DNA of 64,000 bases from Providencia rettgeri (GTDB taxonomy: Bacteria > Pseudomonadota > Gammaproteobacteria > Enterobacterales > Enterobacteriaceae), in contig UGTZ01000001.1 of NCBI GenBank assembly GCA_900455085.1, forward strand, positions 2,634,501 through 2,698,500, in the 5' to 3' direction. The notes beneath the pieces are model-generated. The model searched no databases and was not told where the DNA came from. It saw only the letters and a program-made list of their open reading frames with translations. Position 1 is the first letter of the stretch. The number at the start of each line of letters is the position of its first letter. A program made the translations under genes and the position numbers. This document shows positions 19,604 to 28,606 of the stretch, one piece after another.

Positions 19604-20586
19604 TTATTTAAACTGTTTGAGGAAACGAAGATCATTTCGAAGAATGCACGTAGGTCAGAAACACCGTAACGCAGCATTGTTAAGCGCTCCATTCCCATAC
19701 CAAATGCAAAACCTGAATAGACTTCTGGTCAATACCTACGTTACGTAATACATTTGGATGTACCATACCGCAGCCTAATACTTCTAACCATTTGCCATTT
19801 TTGCCCATAACATCAACCTCTGCTGAAGGTTCTGTGAATGGGAAATAAGATGGGCGGAAACGTACTTGGACTTCTTCTTCAAAGAAGTTATTCAAAAAAT
19901 CATGTAATGTGCCTTTTAGATTGGTAAAGCTGATATCTTTATCAACAATCAGGCCTTCTGTTTGATGGAACATGGGTGTATGCGTTTGGTCGTAGTCATT
20001 ACGATATACACGACCTGGGGCAATGATACGAATCGGGTGGTTGTTGGCCATTCATTGTACGGATTTGCACACCCGATGTTTGCGTACGCAGTAAGCGTTT
20101 TGCATCAAACCAAAAAGTATCGTGGTCCGCACGCGCGGGGTGGTGAGCAGGTATATTTAGCGCATCAAAATTATGGTAGTCATCTTCGATTTCTGGACCT
20201 GTTTCAACAGAGAAACCTAATTCGCCAAAAAATTCTTCAATTCGCTGAATTGTACGGGTGACTGGGTGTAACCCACCATTTTCCATACGACGCCCTGGTA
20301 ATGACACATCAATTTTTTCTGACACTAGACGTGCATTAAGAATTTCAGCTTGCATCGCGTCCTTACGGGCGTTCAGTGCATCTTGAACCTGTACTTTAGC
20401 TTCATTTATCACAGCCCCTGCTGCTGGACGTTCCTCAGTAGGCAGATCACGCAACGTTTTCATCTGTAGTGTGAAATGGCCGCTCTTGCCTAAATATTCA
20501 ACACGCACTGACTCCAACGTAGCAACATCTTGGGCCTGTTCAATGGCTGCTTTTGCCTGTGCAACCAACTCAGCGAGATGTGGCAT
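19604..20586 (-). CDS. pheS: phenylalanyl-tRNA synthetase alpha subunit (three frameshifts)
   Basis: Catalytic subunit of PheRS: class II synthetase core with motif 2 (PGRVYRNDYDQTHTPMFHQ) and motif 3 (GFAFGMGMERLTMLRYG, recoverable after correction), plus an N-terminal coiled coil. Indels lie near 20040 (CCACCCGATT for CCACCGATT), 19727 (one C missing before CAGAAGTC) and 19632 (one A missing in GAAAATGAT). Corrected, the protein runs from MPHLAELVAQAK to RFLKQFK, 327 residues, as in E. coli. Expression is under the pheM attenuator upstream. Confidence 0.93.
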
Positions 20587-20710
20587 TGTTTCCCCTTTAT
20601 GACCACTTGGTCTTTTTGCTAGTTATTCACTATATATTAAGCTTCACATTCTATTTGGTAATGAATGAGTACTTAACTGATTTTACTGTACTTAATCTAA
20701 AACTAGAAAC

Positions 20711-20735
20711 AAAAAAGCCTCCCTAAGGAGGCTTT
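20711..20735 (-). terminator. pheST attenuator hairpin
   Basis: Stem AAGCCTCC-CTAA-GGAGGCTT followed on the minus strand by a run of T. It lies 52 nt after the pheM leader stop and before pheS, as in the classical attenuator responding to charged tRNA-Phe. Confidence 0.88.
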
Positions 20736-20786
20736 AGCGTAATTTTTCATTTCTTTTTTCTATTTACGCGCAAAAGCCCCCGACAT

Positions 20787-20831
20787 TCAGGTGCTAAAGT
20801 AAAAAAAGAAACGAAAAATTACAGAATGCAT
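20787..20831 (-). CDS. pheM: pheST leader peptide PheM
   Basis: A 14-codon open frame reads MHSVIFRFFFYFST. The last ten residues are identical to the E. coli PheM leader as I remember it and include five Phe codons. Ribosome stalling on the Phe codons when Phe-tRNA is scarce favours the antiterminator and raises pheST transcription. It lies between rplT and pheS, as expected. Confidence 0.95.
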   Translation of the reverse strand: MHSVIFRFFFYFST

Positions 20832-20888
20832 ATAATAAATTCCTAATAACTATCTGAGTCTAAAGTATTAACACAAATAGCTATAAAT

Positions 20889-20916
20889 GAAAAGAGGAAG
20901 TTCCCCTCCTCTTTTC
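20889..20916 (-). terminator. terminator-like hairpin after rplT
   Basis: GAAAAGAGGA and TCCTCTTTTC form a 10-bp stem just downstream of rplT; on the minus strand it is followed by ATTTATAG. It probably gives partial termination before the pheM-pheST unit. Confidence 0.65.
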
Positions 20917-20926
20917 AAGCAAACAA

Positions 20927-21283
20927 TTAAGCTAAAGCGCCTTTCGCTTTTTCAACTAAAGCAGTAAATGCTGCTTTATCGAAAACTGCGATGTCTGCTA
21001 AGATCTTACGGTCGATTTCAATTGAAGCTTTTTTCAAGCCATTGATGAAACGGCTGTAAGACAGACCATTCTGACGAGCCGCAGCGTTGATACGTGCGAT
21101 CCACAGTTGACGGAACTGACGTTTACGTTGACGGCGGTCACGGTAAGCGTATTGACCAGCTTTGATTACCGCTTGAAATGCTACGCGGTAAACACGTGAA
21201 CGTGCACCATAGTAACCTTTCGCCTGCTTCAGAATTTTTTTGTGACGTGCACGTGCGATTACACCACGTTTTGCGCGAGCCAT
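20927..21283 (-). CDS. rplT: 50S ribosomal protein L20
   Basis: Ribosomal protein binding 23S rRNA early in 50S assembly; in E. coli it also represses translation of rpmI-rplT. The 118 residues begin MARAKRGVIARARHKKILKQ and include AYRDRRQRKRQFRQLWIARIN, essentially the canonical sequence. It follows rpmI by 45 nt. Confidence 0.98.
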   Translation of the reverse strand: MARAKRGVIARARHKKILKQAKGYYGARSRVYRVAFQAVIKAGQYAYRDRRQRKRQFRQLWIARINAAARQNGLSYSRFINGLKKASIEIDRKILADIAVFDKAAFTALVEKAKGALA

Positions 21284-21328
21284 AGCTATCTCCTATCGTC
21301 TTTTATCTTAATTAACTAAATTGTTTAC

Positions 21329-21526
21329 TTATGCGTAAGGCAGGCAAGCTACTACCAGACCCAGATCGCCCTTAGATACCATTCCTTTCGGACGTAAATG
21401 GCGTTTACGCTTAGTTGACTTTTTAGTCAGGATATGACGAAGGTTTGCATGCTTACGCTTAAAGCCACCGCCTGCAGTTTTTTTAAAGCGCTTTGCTGCG
21501 CCACGTACAGTTTTAATCTTTGGCAT
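21329..21526 (-). CDS. rpmI: 50S ribosomal protein L35
   Basis: The 65-residue basic ribosomal protein begins [17 protein letters not shown] and ends [14 protein letters not shown] chose the internal ATG at 21526, not the in-frame ATG five codons earlier, because it matches the universal L35 start. It lies between infC copy 1 and rplT. Confidence 0.97.
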
Positions 21527-21621
21527 TTCTTTTATTTCCAACTTCGCATTGTGATTAACTACGAATTAACTAGGCGAATAACATCTATATTGCTATAAAT
21601 GAATATTACTTGCAGGCCTAA

Positions 21622-22161
21622 TTATTTCTTCTTCGGTGCCAGCACCATGATCATCTGACGCCCTTCAATTCTTGAAGGGAAAGACTCTACGGATGCCAGC
21701 TCTTCCAGATCAGCTTTGATGCGGTTAAGCATTTCCAGACCAATCTGCTGGTGAGCCATTTCACGACCACGGAAACGTAGTGTAACTTTAGCTTTATCAC
21801 CATCTTCCAGAAAGCGAGTCAGGTTGCGTAGTTTGACCTGATAATCACCTTCATCTGTACCAGGGCGGAATTTAATTTCCTTCACCTGAACAACTTTTTG
21901 TTTCTTTTTTTGCTCTTTTTGAGATTTGCTCTTCTCATAAAGGAATTTGCCGTAATCCATGATACGACAAACTGGCGGTTCAGCATTTGGGCTAATTTCA
22001 ACTAGGTCTACACCTGCTTCTTCAGCTTTTTCAAGCGCTTCGCGTGCGCTCATGATGCCTAACTGTTCACCGTCTAAACCCGTTAAACGGACCTCTGGAA
22101 CACGAATTTCATCATTAATACGATTTGGACGTGTTGTTGGGATTCTTTTTCCGCCTTTAAT
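21622..22161 (-). CDS. infC: translation initiation factor IF-3, copy 1 (rpmI-proximal)
   Basis: IF-3 binds the 30S subunit, prevents premature 50S joining and checks initiator tRNA and start-codon choice. The start is the non-canonical ATT at 22161 (TTGGAGGAATGAAGT-ATT-AAAGGCGGA), giving IKGGKRIPTTRPNRINDEIR and 179 residues, the size of E. coli IF-3. The ATG at 22053 is internal. The N-domain, Lys-rich linker (YEKSKSQKEQKKKQK) and C-domain (GREMAHQQIG, EGRQMIMVLAPKKK) are all present. It is about 90% identical to the second infC upstream. Keeping the AUU start implies that IF-3 autorepression acts on this copy too. Confidence 0.95.
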   Translation of the reverse strand: MKGGKRIPTTRPNRINDEIRVPEVRLTGLDGEQLGIMSAREALEKAEEAGVDLVEISPNAEPPVCRIMDYGKFLYEKSKSQKEQKKKQKVVQVKEIKFRPGTDEGDYQVKLRNLTRFLEDGDKAKVTLRFRGREMAHQQIGLEMLNRIKADLEELASVESFPSRIEGRQMIMVLAPKKK

Positions 22162-22580
22162 ACTTCATTCCTCCAATTGGATAAAGAGATTTGCTTCTCT
22201 CAAGCAAATACACTCGTCACTCAATAGTTAATACCTGACGTGTGTACGATATTCTGTGTTTGTCTTCATGCGCTATGCACTGACAAAGTGATTCGACCGC
22301 GGATTTTAATGCTTCTTGCCAGATTACTCAAGTAAATCTTGCAATAAATCATACTGAACTGTTTAAAAGCTTGGCTATTGAGGCCAATTATTGCTTTGAC
22401 GTAATTATTTTTATCCATTAATGAAGCAAATAACAAGACGTAAAATACACCCGTATCTTAGCTGCTATGAGATTACTTTCATCATTAATAAAAAGAAAAC
22501 CCGGATAAAACAGAGAAGCAGCGCCCAAAATGAGCGCTGCTAGACTCTAGCAATTACTTGCTATAACCATACTGGCTTAA
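22162..22580 (-). other. spacer between the two infC genes
   Basis: About 420 nt without an open reading frame. Close to infC copy 2 it holds a 7-bp hairpin (GCAGCGC / GCGCTGC, 22518-22540) that could act as a weak terminator; its following T content is modest. It does not look like a leftover of thrS, so the second infC has its own leader and possibly its own promoter. Confidence 0.5.
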
Positions 22581-23120
22581 TTATTTTTTCTTTGGTGCCA
22601 ATACCATGATCATCTGGCGTCCTTCAATCCTTGATGGGAATGATTCAACAGATGCCAGTTCATCCAGATCGGTTTTGATGCGGTTCAACACTTCCAAGCC
22701 AATCTGTTGGTGAGCCATTTCGCGACCACGAAAACGCAGTGTCACTTTAGCTTTGTCACCATCTTCCAAAAAGCGAATTAAACTACGTAGCTTAACTTGG
22801 TAGTCGCCTTCGTCTGTTCCCGGACGGAATTTAATTTCCTTCACTTGAACAACTTTTTGTTTTTTCTTTTGTTCTTTCTGAGATTTGCTTTTCTCATAAA
22901 GATATTTACCGTAATCCATGATACGACAAACCGGTGGTTCAGCATTTGGGCTGATTTCGACTAAGTCAACACCAGCTTCTTCTGCTTTAAAGAGGGCTTC
23001 ACGCACACTCATAACACCAAGTTGCTCACCGTCTAAACCAGTGACACGGATTTCTGTTGCGCGAATTTCATCGTTAATACGATTTGGACGCGCTGTTAGG
23101 AGTTTTTTTCCGCCTTTAAT
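22581..23120 (-). CDS. infC: translation initiation factor IF-3, copy 2 (thrS-proximal)
   Basis: Second complete IF-3 gene, in the canonical place 3 nt after the thrS stop. It also starts with ATT (23120; TGGAGGAATAAGGT-ATT-AAAGGCGGA) and has 179 residues. By eye it differs from copy 1 at 17 positions, 9 of them in the first 36 residues (for example KKLLTA against KRIPTT, and RATEIRV against RVPEVRL), with many silent changes. This shows a real diverged duplicate and not an assembly echo. All conserved segments of both domains are present, so both copies look functional. Confidence 0.95.
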   Translation of the reverse strand: MKGGKKLLTARPNRINDEIRATEIRVTGLDGEQLGVMSVREALFKAEEAGVDLVEISPNAEPPVCRIMDYGKYLYEKSKSQKEQKKKQKVVQVKEIKFRPGTDEGDYQVKLRSLIRFLEDGDKAKVTLRFRGREMAHQQIGLEVLNRIKTDLDELASVESFPSRIEGRQMIMVLAPKKK

Positions 23121-23123
23121 ACC

Positions 23124-25052
23124 TTATTCCTCCATCTGATTGAGTTGACGACTGCGGATCTCTTCAAGAAGTTTTGTCATGAATTCGTTGACATCAAGGC
23201 TGCCTAAGTCTTTACCACGACGGGTACGAACAGCAACTTTACCTGATTCAACTTCTTTATCACCACATACTAACATGTAAGGGACGCGACGCAGTGTGTG
23301 CTCACGGATCTTAAAGCCGATTTTCTCGTTACGTAAGTCCGCTTTCGCACGAATGCCAACACTTTGCAGCTTGCTTACTAATTCTTGAACATAGTCTGCT
23401 TGGCTATCAGTAATGTTCATTACAACCACTTGCTGTGGTGCTAACCATGTTGGGAAAAAGCCGGCATACTCTTCTGTTAAGATACCAATGAAGCGTTCTA
23501 GTGAACCTAGCACTGCACGGTGGATCATAACAGGAACGATACGTTCGTTGTTTTCACCTACATAGGAAGCTGTCAAACGGCCCGGCAAGAAGAAGTCTAA
23601 CTGGACAGTACCACATTGCCATGCACGGTCAAGGCAGTCATACAGTGTAAACTCAATTTTCGGGCCATAAAATGCGCCTTCACCAGGTTGGTACTCAAAT
23701 TCAATACCTTTTGATTTCAGGGCATTAGCTAAGTCTTCTTCCGCTCTGTCCCACATCTCGTCAGTACCGATACGTTTTTCAGGACGGGTTGATAGTTTTA
23801 CAACTATTTTTTCGAAACCGAAAGTTGCGTAAACATCATAAATCATTTCAATACAGCTAGTGACTTCACTTAAGATTTGCTCTTCAGTACAGAAGATATG
23901 TGCATCATCCTGAGTAAAGCCACGCACACGCATTAAGCCGTGCAATGCACCTGATGGCTCATTACGGTGACAGCTGCCAAATTCTGCCATACGCAATGGT
24001 AAGTCACGGTATGATTTCAAACCTTGGTTAAAAATTTGTACGTGACCTGGGCAGTTCATTGGTTTTACACAATATTCACGGTTTTCAGATGAAGTGGTGA
24101 ACATAGCGTCTTTATAGTTATCCCAGTGACCTGTTTTTTCCCATAATACGCGGTCCATCATAAATGGCCCTTTCACTTCTTGATAGTTATAAGCTTTCAG
24201 TTTAGTGCGTACGAAGGTTTCCAGTTCACGGAAAATTGTCCAACCGTCATTATGCCAGAATGCCATTCCCGGCGCTTCTTCTTGCATATGGTATAAATCT
24301 AACTGTTTACCAATTTTACGGTGGTCACGTTTAGCTGCTTCTTCTAAACGTAATAAATAGGCTGCCAATTGTTTTTTATCAGCCCATGCGGTGCCGTAAA
24401 TACGTTGCAGCATTTTGTTATCGCTGTTACCACGCCAGTATGCACCAGCCACTTTTTGTAGTTTAAAATGGTGGCAAAAACGCATATTCGGTACGTGTGG
24501 ACCGCGACACATATCAACATATTCTTCGTGATGATATAAACCAGGGTGGTCATCTTGACTAATATTTTGATCTAATATTTCAACTTTATAGTCTTCGCCT
24601 CGAGCCACAAATGTTTCACGAGCTTCGCTCCAAGAAACACGTTTTTTCACCACATCATAATCTGTTTTGGCAAGCTCAAGCATACGCTTTTCAAGCTTTT
24701 CCAAGTCTTCCTGGGTCAGCATGTGGTCTAAATCGACATCATAGTAAAAACCATTGTCGATAGTCGGCCCAATAGCCATTTTAGTGTTTGGCCATAATTG
24801 TTTGATTGCATGACCTAACAGGTGAGCACAAGAGTGACGAATAATTTCGAGTCCATCTTCATCTTTGCTCGTAATAATGGATACATTTGCATCATGTTCA
24901 ATTATTTCACATGCATCAACGCGTTCACCATTAATTCGACCCGCGATACAGGCTTTAGCTAAACCCGCTCCGATGTCTCGAGCAACATCCATCACAGAAA
25001 CGGGATGGTCAAACTGACGCTGACTTCCATCAGGAAGAGTAATAACAGGCAT
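23124..25052 (-). CDS. thrS: threonyl-tRNA synthetase
   Basis: Class II synthetase with the order TGS domain (MPVITLPDGSQRQFDHPVS), SAD/editing domain with HxxxH (HSCAHLLGHA) and CRGPH, catalytic core (motif 2 FGSCHRNEPSGALHGLMRVRGFTQDD) and anticodon-binding domain (FPTWLAPQQVVVMNI). I use the ATG at 25052, 11 codons inside the longest frame, because MPVITL is the universal start and AAGGA precedes it; this gives 642 residues as in E. coli. In relatives, thrS is autoregulated through a tRNA-like operator in its leader; I did not resolve that structure here. Confidence 0.97.
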   Translation of the reverse strand: MPVITLPDGSQRQFDHPVSVMDVARDIGAGLAKACIAGRINGERVDACEIIEHDANVSIITSKDEDGLEIIRHSCAHLLGHAIKQLWPNTKMAIGPTIDNGFYYDVDLDHMLTQEDLEKLEKRMLELAKTDYDVVKKRVSWSEARETFVARGEDYKVEILDQNISQDDHPGLYHHEEYVDMCRGPHVPNMRFCHHFKLQKVAGAYWRGNSDNKMLQRIYGTAWADKKQLAAYLLRLEEAAKRDHRKIGKQLDLYHMQEEAPGMAFWHNDGWTIFRELETFVRTKLKAYNYQEVKGPFMMDRVLWEKTGHWDNYKDAMFTTSSENREYCVKPMNCPGHVQIFNQGLKSYRDLPLRMAEFGSCHRNEPSGALHGLMRVRGFTQDDAHIFCTEEQILSEVTSCIEMIYDVYATFGFEKIVVKLSTRPEKRIGTDEMWDRAEEDLANALKSKGIEFEYQPGEGAFYGPKIEFTLYDCLDRAWQCGTVQLDFFLPGRLTASYVGENNERIVPVMIHRAVLGSLERFIGILTEEYAGFFPTWLAPQQVVVMNITDSQADYVQELVSKLQSVGIRAKADLRNEKIGFKIREHTLRRVPYMLVCGDKEVESGKVAVRTRRGKDLGSLDVNEFMTKLLEEIRSRQLNQMEE

Positions 25053-25308
25053 TAAAAAATCCTTATCAGCAGTGGTGACCCACACGAAAGATCACTTGCT
25101 TGATTATTCCAAAGTTATAAATCAATACGTTACTAACGATTTCTCACTTCACTATGCAAGATATGTACACAAATATGGGAAACTTAAATGCCCTATTTCG
25201 TTACATCGTGAGCAACTCAACTGCTAATGATAACACAGACCTATTTTATGGTGATAGCGTAATACCGTGAATTGTTCTTCTTCATATGAAAAATCAACAC
25301 CTTCCTGA

Positions 25309-25896
25309 TTAAATGATGAATAAGTTATCCAATGCAGGAAATAGTTTTTCTTTTTGCTTAAAAAACACACGATACCAACGGGATCCACTAGGTGCGAATA
25401 ACTCTTCACTAATTATCTTATTTTGTTGAAGAATGATAACCGATTGAATTGATTGCCATAATGAATAAACGATGTAGGACGTGGTAATTAACCCGAATAA
25501 TAGTACAAAAATGTTATCTAATTTATCTATTTGCCAAAATAAATAGACACAAAAGATAATTTGAATTAGCGCCCGAATAATAAAGGCAATACTAAAGAAT
25601 GACTTCGCATGCTGTATCGTTGCAAAACAGGGATTGGACAGCGTTTGTCTCCTTTCTTGGACTGGAATACCATTCACATATACCATCCAATCAGAAACAT
25701 CGCTATTTTTTAAGATTATTCCTTTTTCTTTCATTCCATGAATTTTAAATGAGACTACGACAGCCCAAACAATCCCAACGGTAAATAAATAAAGCATAAA
25801 ACCACTTACCGAAAAAAAAGCAAAAAATACGCTAATCACTATAAAACACGCGAGTTTACCCGAATATATCCAAAATTGCGCAACCTGATAGTTCAT
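25309..25896 (-). CDS. membrane protein of unknown function
   Basis: A 195-residue protein starting MNYQVAQFWIYSG with AAGGAT 6 nt upstream; a longer frame starts at 25938. Hydrophobic segments lie near residues 15-50 and at two positions between about 105 and 150, with a conserved-looking DWMVYVNGIPVQERRQ stretch between the first and second groups. The tail is soluble (SGSRWYRVFFKQKEKLFPALD). I recognise no family. It is transcribed alone between thrS and a methyltransferase-like gene. Confidence 0.6.
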   Translation of the reverse strand: MNYQVAQFWIYSGKLACFIVISVFFAFFSVSGFMLYLFTVGIVWAVVVSFKIHGMKEKGIILKNSDVSDWMVYVNGIPVQERRQTLSNPCFATIQHAKSFFSIAFIIRALIQIIFCVYLFWQIDKLDNIFVLLFGLITTSYIVYSLWQSIQSVIILQQNKIISEELFAPSGSRWYRVFFKQKEKLFPALDNLFII

Positions 25897-25975
25897 TATT
25901 ATCCTTAATATATTTTGTATAAATTTTGTAGTATACAAAACAGATTAAATGATAAAGCGTCTCATTTCTACTAAT

Positions 25976-26425
25976 CTATAACCAACGTCTCGTTTGCTTA
26001 CTGTAATCTTCCCACTCATTTTTAAATGATGCAGATAAAAAACGTTCTTCCTGTGGGATCGTATATAAATCAGTAATCAGCCAAAATACTAGCCCTGCGA
26101 CCAAAAAGTAAGAAGAATGCGAGAAAAAAGCTAAAGCCAAGCTCATTGATGTAAAAGCTAAATACATCGGATTACGTGAAAATCGATAAGGCCCATTAGT
26201 GACTAAATGCGTTGCCTTAACCGTAGGATTTGGTGATGTTTTATGTTTATAAAAGTAATAAAGACTCGTCGCGACCCAACTCACACTCTCCAGCGCAACT
26301 AATATACCTAAAATTCCCATCCAACCAGAAAATGTCCAGTCTAAAAGACCTTGCCTGAAAAGAAAATAAACCGCAATGCCATTAGCCACTAACCAATTCA
26401 ATAATGGCAATTTAAATATATTCAT
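25976..26425 (-). CDS. isoprenylcysteine/phospholipid methyltransferase-like membrane protein
   Basis: A 149-residue integral membrane protein of the ICMT/PEMT-like methyltransferase group. It has four hydrophobic helices and the family signature HLVTNGPYRFSRNPMYLAF, then EERFLSASFKNEWEDYSKQTRRWL at the C-terminus, the SAM-binding and catalytic end. The start at 26425 (MNIFKLPLLNWL) was preferred over the upstream ATG at 26461, which adds an atypical Cys/Trp leader. The substrate is unknown; bacterial members methylate small hydrophobic molecules or lipids. Confidence 0.75.
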   Translation of the reverse strand: MNIFKLPLLNWLVANGIAVYFLFRQGLLDWTFSGWMGILGILVALESVSWVATSLYYFYKHKTSPNPTVKATHLVTNGPYRFSRNPMYLAFTSMSLALAFFSHSSYFLVAGLVFWLITDLYTIPQEERFLSASFKNEWEDYSKQTRRWL

Positions 26426-26527
26426 TACATTACCCTTAAGCCAACATGATGTTATTAGCATAACATATATGAATATATAAATTTGAGCGGAAGAATAGAT
26501 AGAGGGGTAATATTAACTGCAAAAAGA

Positions 26528-26926
26528 TTAGTTACTGGAACCTAATGAAAACACACTTTTTAAACCTTCTAATTTACTGTATTCCTGCTGGCAAACTAAA
26601 TTTCGGACATCACTTGGCATAGAATCAATTCTGGTTTGAATATTAGCCAGTTGTTCATCTAAGCTATTCATTCCTTTTACATCAACGATATCCTGATTCA
26701 CTTTAAGATAGTTAGCAAAACTTTGCAGGTTATCCTCTAAGCTATTACAAATATCATTACTGGCTAAACTCTGCGGTAAAATAGCACTGAGTGAAGTTGG
26801 TAAGACTTGAGATATATTCGGATAAATACTTTGCTTCCACTGCTGAGGAAAAACGATTAGTACCATGGCGGCTGCCAAAACTAATAGCATAGACGCTCCG
26901 GCTAATGTCGCTATAAGTTTTTTCAT
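26528..26926 (-). CDS. exported or membrane-anchored hypothetical protein
   Basis: 132 residues. An N-terminal hydrophobic segment (about 8-27, ASMLLVLAAAMVLIVF) acts as an uncleaved anchor or signal. A periplasmic part with two cysteines (NDICNSLED and RNLVCQQEY) follows and could form a disulfide. No family recognised. Confidence 0.6.
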   Translation of the reverse strand: MKKLIATLAGASMLLVLAAAMVLIVFPQQWKQSIYPNISQVLPTSLSAILPQSLASNDICNSLEDNLQSFANYLKVNQDIVDVKGMNSLDEQLANIQTRIDSMPSDVRNLVCQQEYSKLEGLKSVFSLGSSN

Positions 26927-27029
26927 TCTTTTTCCTATTACTCAAAATTAACTGAAAATAGGATATACAACTCTGCGTAAAGCTATTTTTAAAACTAAAA
27001 ATCCTTTGTAAAGAAATCCATAACTCTTT

Positions 27030-27443
27030 TTAATAAAATTTCATTTCTTCATACGGTTTTTCTTGGCAGCTCTTTAAGCGTTGTAATAAACCGCCTACAT
27101 GTAATTCTAATTTGTGGCCATCCGGATCAAGAAAATAAAAAGAATCTCCTTCACTTTTATTTTCTTTCCAGACAATGACATTCGCTTGCATTAGCCTATC
27201 AACAACGATAAGAAAGTCTTTCGCATCAACGTTAAAGGCATAGTGTGTATAATCCGTTTTTTCTGGGGACAAAAATTGGCGAGTTGTATCTAATGATAAA
27301 CATAACCATAAATCGCCACAGGAAATATAGGCGCCCTTTTTCCAACTCGCATGTAACTTCATACCAAGTAGTGATTGATAAAAACTAATACTTTTATCTA
27401 AGTCAGTTACCGCTAAAGTTAAATGGTTGATTCCGTTTAACAT
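27030..27443 (-). CDS. fosA: FosA-type fosfomycin glutathione transferase
   Basis: Metalloenzyme of the vicinal-oxygen-chelate superfamily that adds glutathione to the epoxide of fosfomycin. The 137 residues align along their whole length with FosA: MLNGINHLTLAVTDL, WLCLSLD, DYTHYAF and SEGDSFYFLDPDGHKLELHVG. The metal ligands His7, His67 and Glu113 are in place. So are the K+-loop and fosfomycin contacts Ser97, Glu98, Ser101, Tyr103 and Arg122. It is a chromosomal single gene without mobile-element signs, so probably an intrinsic resistance determinant. Confidence 0.88.
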   Translation of the reverse strand: MLNGINHLTLAVTDLDKSISFYQSLLGMKLHASWKKGAYISCGDLWLCLSLDTTRQFLSPEKTDYTHYAFNVDAKDFLIVVDRLMQANVIVWKENKSEGDSFYFLDPDGHKLELHVGGLLQRLKSCQEKPYEEMKFY

Positions 27444-27576
27444 ATTTTTTTACTCTTGGGTTGTCTGTTACATTGAATTCTTTTAATGAATTTACATAAA
27501 TTATCAGTAAATAACATTGCAGCAGATATACTACATTCCATATCAACTTAATGACAACCTGTTACGAAATGCCCTT

Positions 27577-27612
27577 AACCTTTTTATCCCCCTATAAAAA
27601 GGTTTTTTTTTT
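27577..27612 (+). terminator. orphan intrinsic terminator, possible small RNA end
   Basis: AACCTTTTTAT-CCCCCT-ATAAAAAGGTT followed by eight further T residues is a strong plus-strand terminator. No plus-strand gene precedes it: fosA points away. A promoter-like pair TTGAAT-N17-ATAAAT lies near 27473-27501, so a transcript of about 100 nt could end here. Confidence 0.55.
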
Positions 27613-27901
27613 GCCTATAAAAATTGAATACTTTTACCACAACAACTCATCCAATTGTTATTTAACAAAAAAAACAAGTTACTCACAGTTCAAGGCCACG
27701 GTTATCCACAGTTAATGTGAACAACTCCAATTATCTACAAATTAATAATACTGACTTTTACTCATCAGTACTGTCGCAGTACTCCTACCACAAAACACCT
27801 TACTAGATATAAATGCTAACCTACAGATCTATAAGAAATTTTGCTATCATTTGGGATAAGGTGTTTTATTCACATTAATCAGGAGCTTGAATCTAACTTC
27901 C

Positions 27902-28606
27902 ATGACAAACTTTTTTGAGCTATTTCAAGCCGTTGGTATTGGCCTGGTACTGTTACTTCCTCTTGCCAACCCTTTAACTGCAATTGCGGTCATGCTAAGC
28001 ATCTCTGCTAATATGACAAAAGAACAGCGTGATCATCAATCGCTGTTGGCCTCTATTTATGTATTTGCAATCATGACAATCGCTTTTTATGCAGGCCAAT
28101 TAGTCATGAACACATTTGGAATATCAATCCCAGGGCTGCGAATTGCCGGAGGATTAATTGTGGCATTTATTGGCTTTGGCATGCTATTCCCTAGTAGTGA
28201 TGTAGGAGAAGACCAGACCACCAATGCGCTTGATGACCCAAATGTCCCCAAAAAACGCCAAGAATCACCTAGTATTGCCTTTGTTCCCCTTGCAATGCCA
28301 AGTACTGCGGGCCCGGGAACTATTGCGATGATCATCAGCTCCACTGCATCATTACAAGGTAATGTGAGTTTTGCTCCATGGGTCTTAAAAGTTGCCCCCG
28401 TGATTACTTTTTTTATTGCAAGTCTTATCGTTTGGATTGGTTTAAGAGGCGCAACTTCTATCATGAGGTGGCTTGGAAACAGTGGTATTGATGCTATCGC
28501 GCGGGTGATGGGGTTCTTATTAATCTGTATGGGAGTGCAGTTTGTTATCAACGGCATTGTTGAAATTGTCGCGCAACTCCCACACTTAATGAAAGAATAT
28601 CAATAA
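27902..28606 (+). CDS. MarC family inner-membrane protein
   Basis: Six-helix UPF0056/MarC family protein; the function is unknown and the historical link to multiple antibiotic resistance has been withdrawn. The motifs VLLLPLANPLTAIAVML near the start and VPLAMPSTAGPGTIAMIISS in the middle are family hallmarks. I start at the ATG at 27902 (MTNFFELFQAVGIGL, 234 residues). A TTG at 27887 sits too close to the AGGAG at 27881. It converges on and overlaps emtA by 7 nt. Confidence 0.85.
   Translation: MTNFFELFQAVGIGLVLLLPLANPLTAIAVMLSISANMTKEQRDHQSLLASIYVFAIMTIAFYAGQLVMNTFGISIPGLRIAGGLIVAFIGFGMLFPSSDVGEDQTTNALDDPNVPKKRQESPSIAFVPLAMPSTAGPGTIAMIISSTASLQGNVSFAPWVLKVAPVITFFIASLIVWIGLRGATSIMRWLGNSGIDAIARVMGFLLICMGVQFVINGIVEIVAQLPHLMKEYQ

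Noticed and set aside
21622..23120. Second infC as an assembly duplication
   Set aside because: The copies differ at 17 residues, at many silent sites and in flanking sequence.
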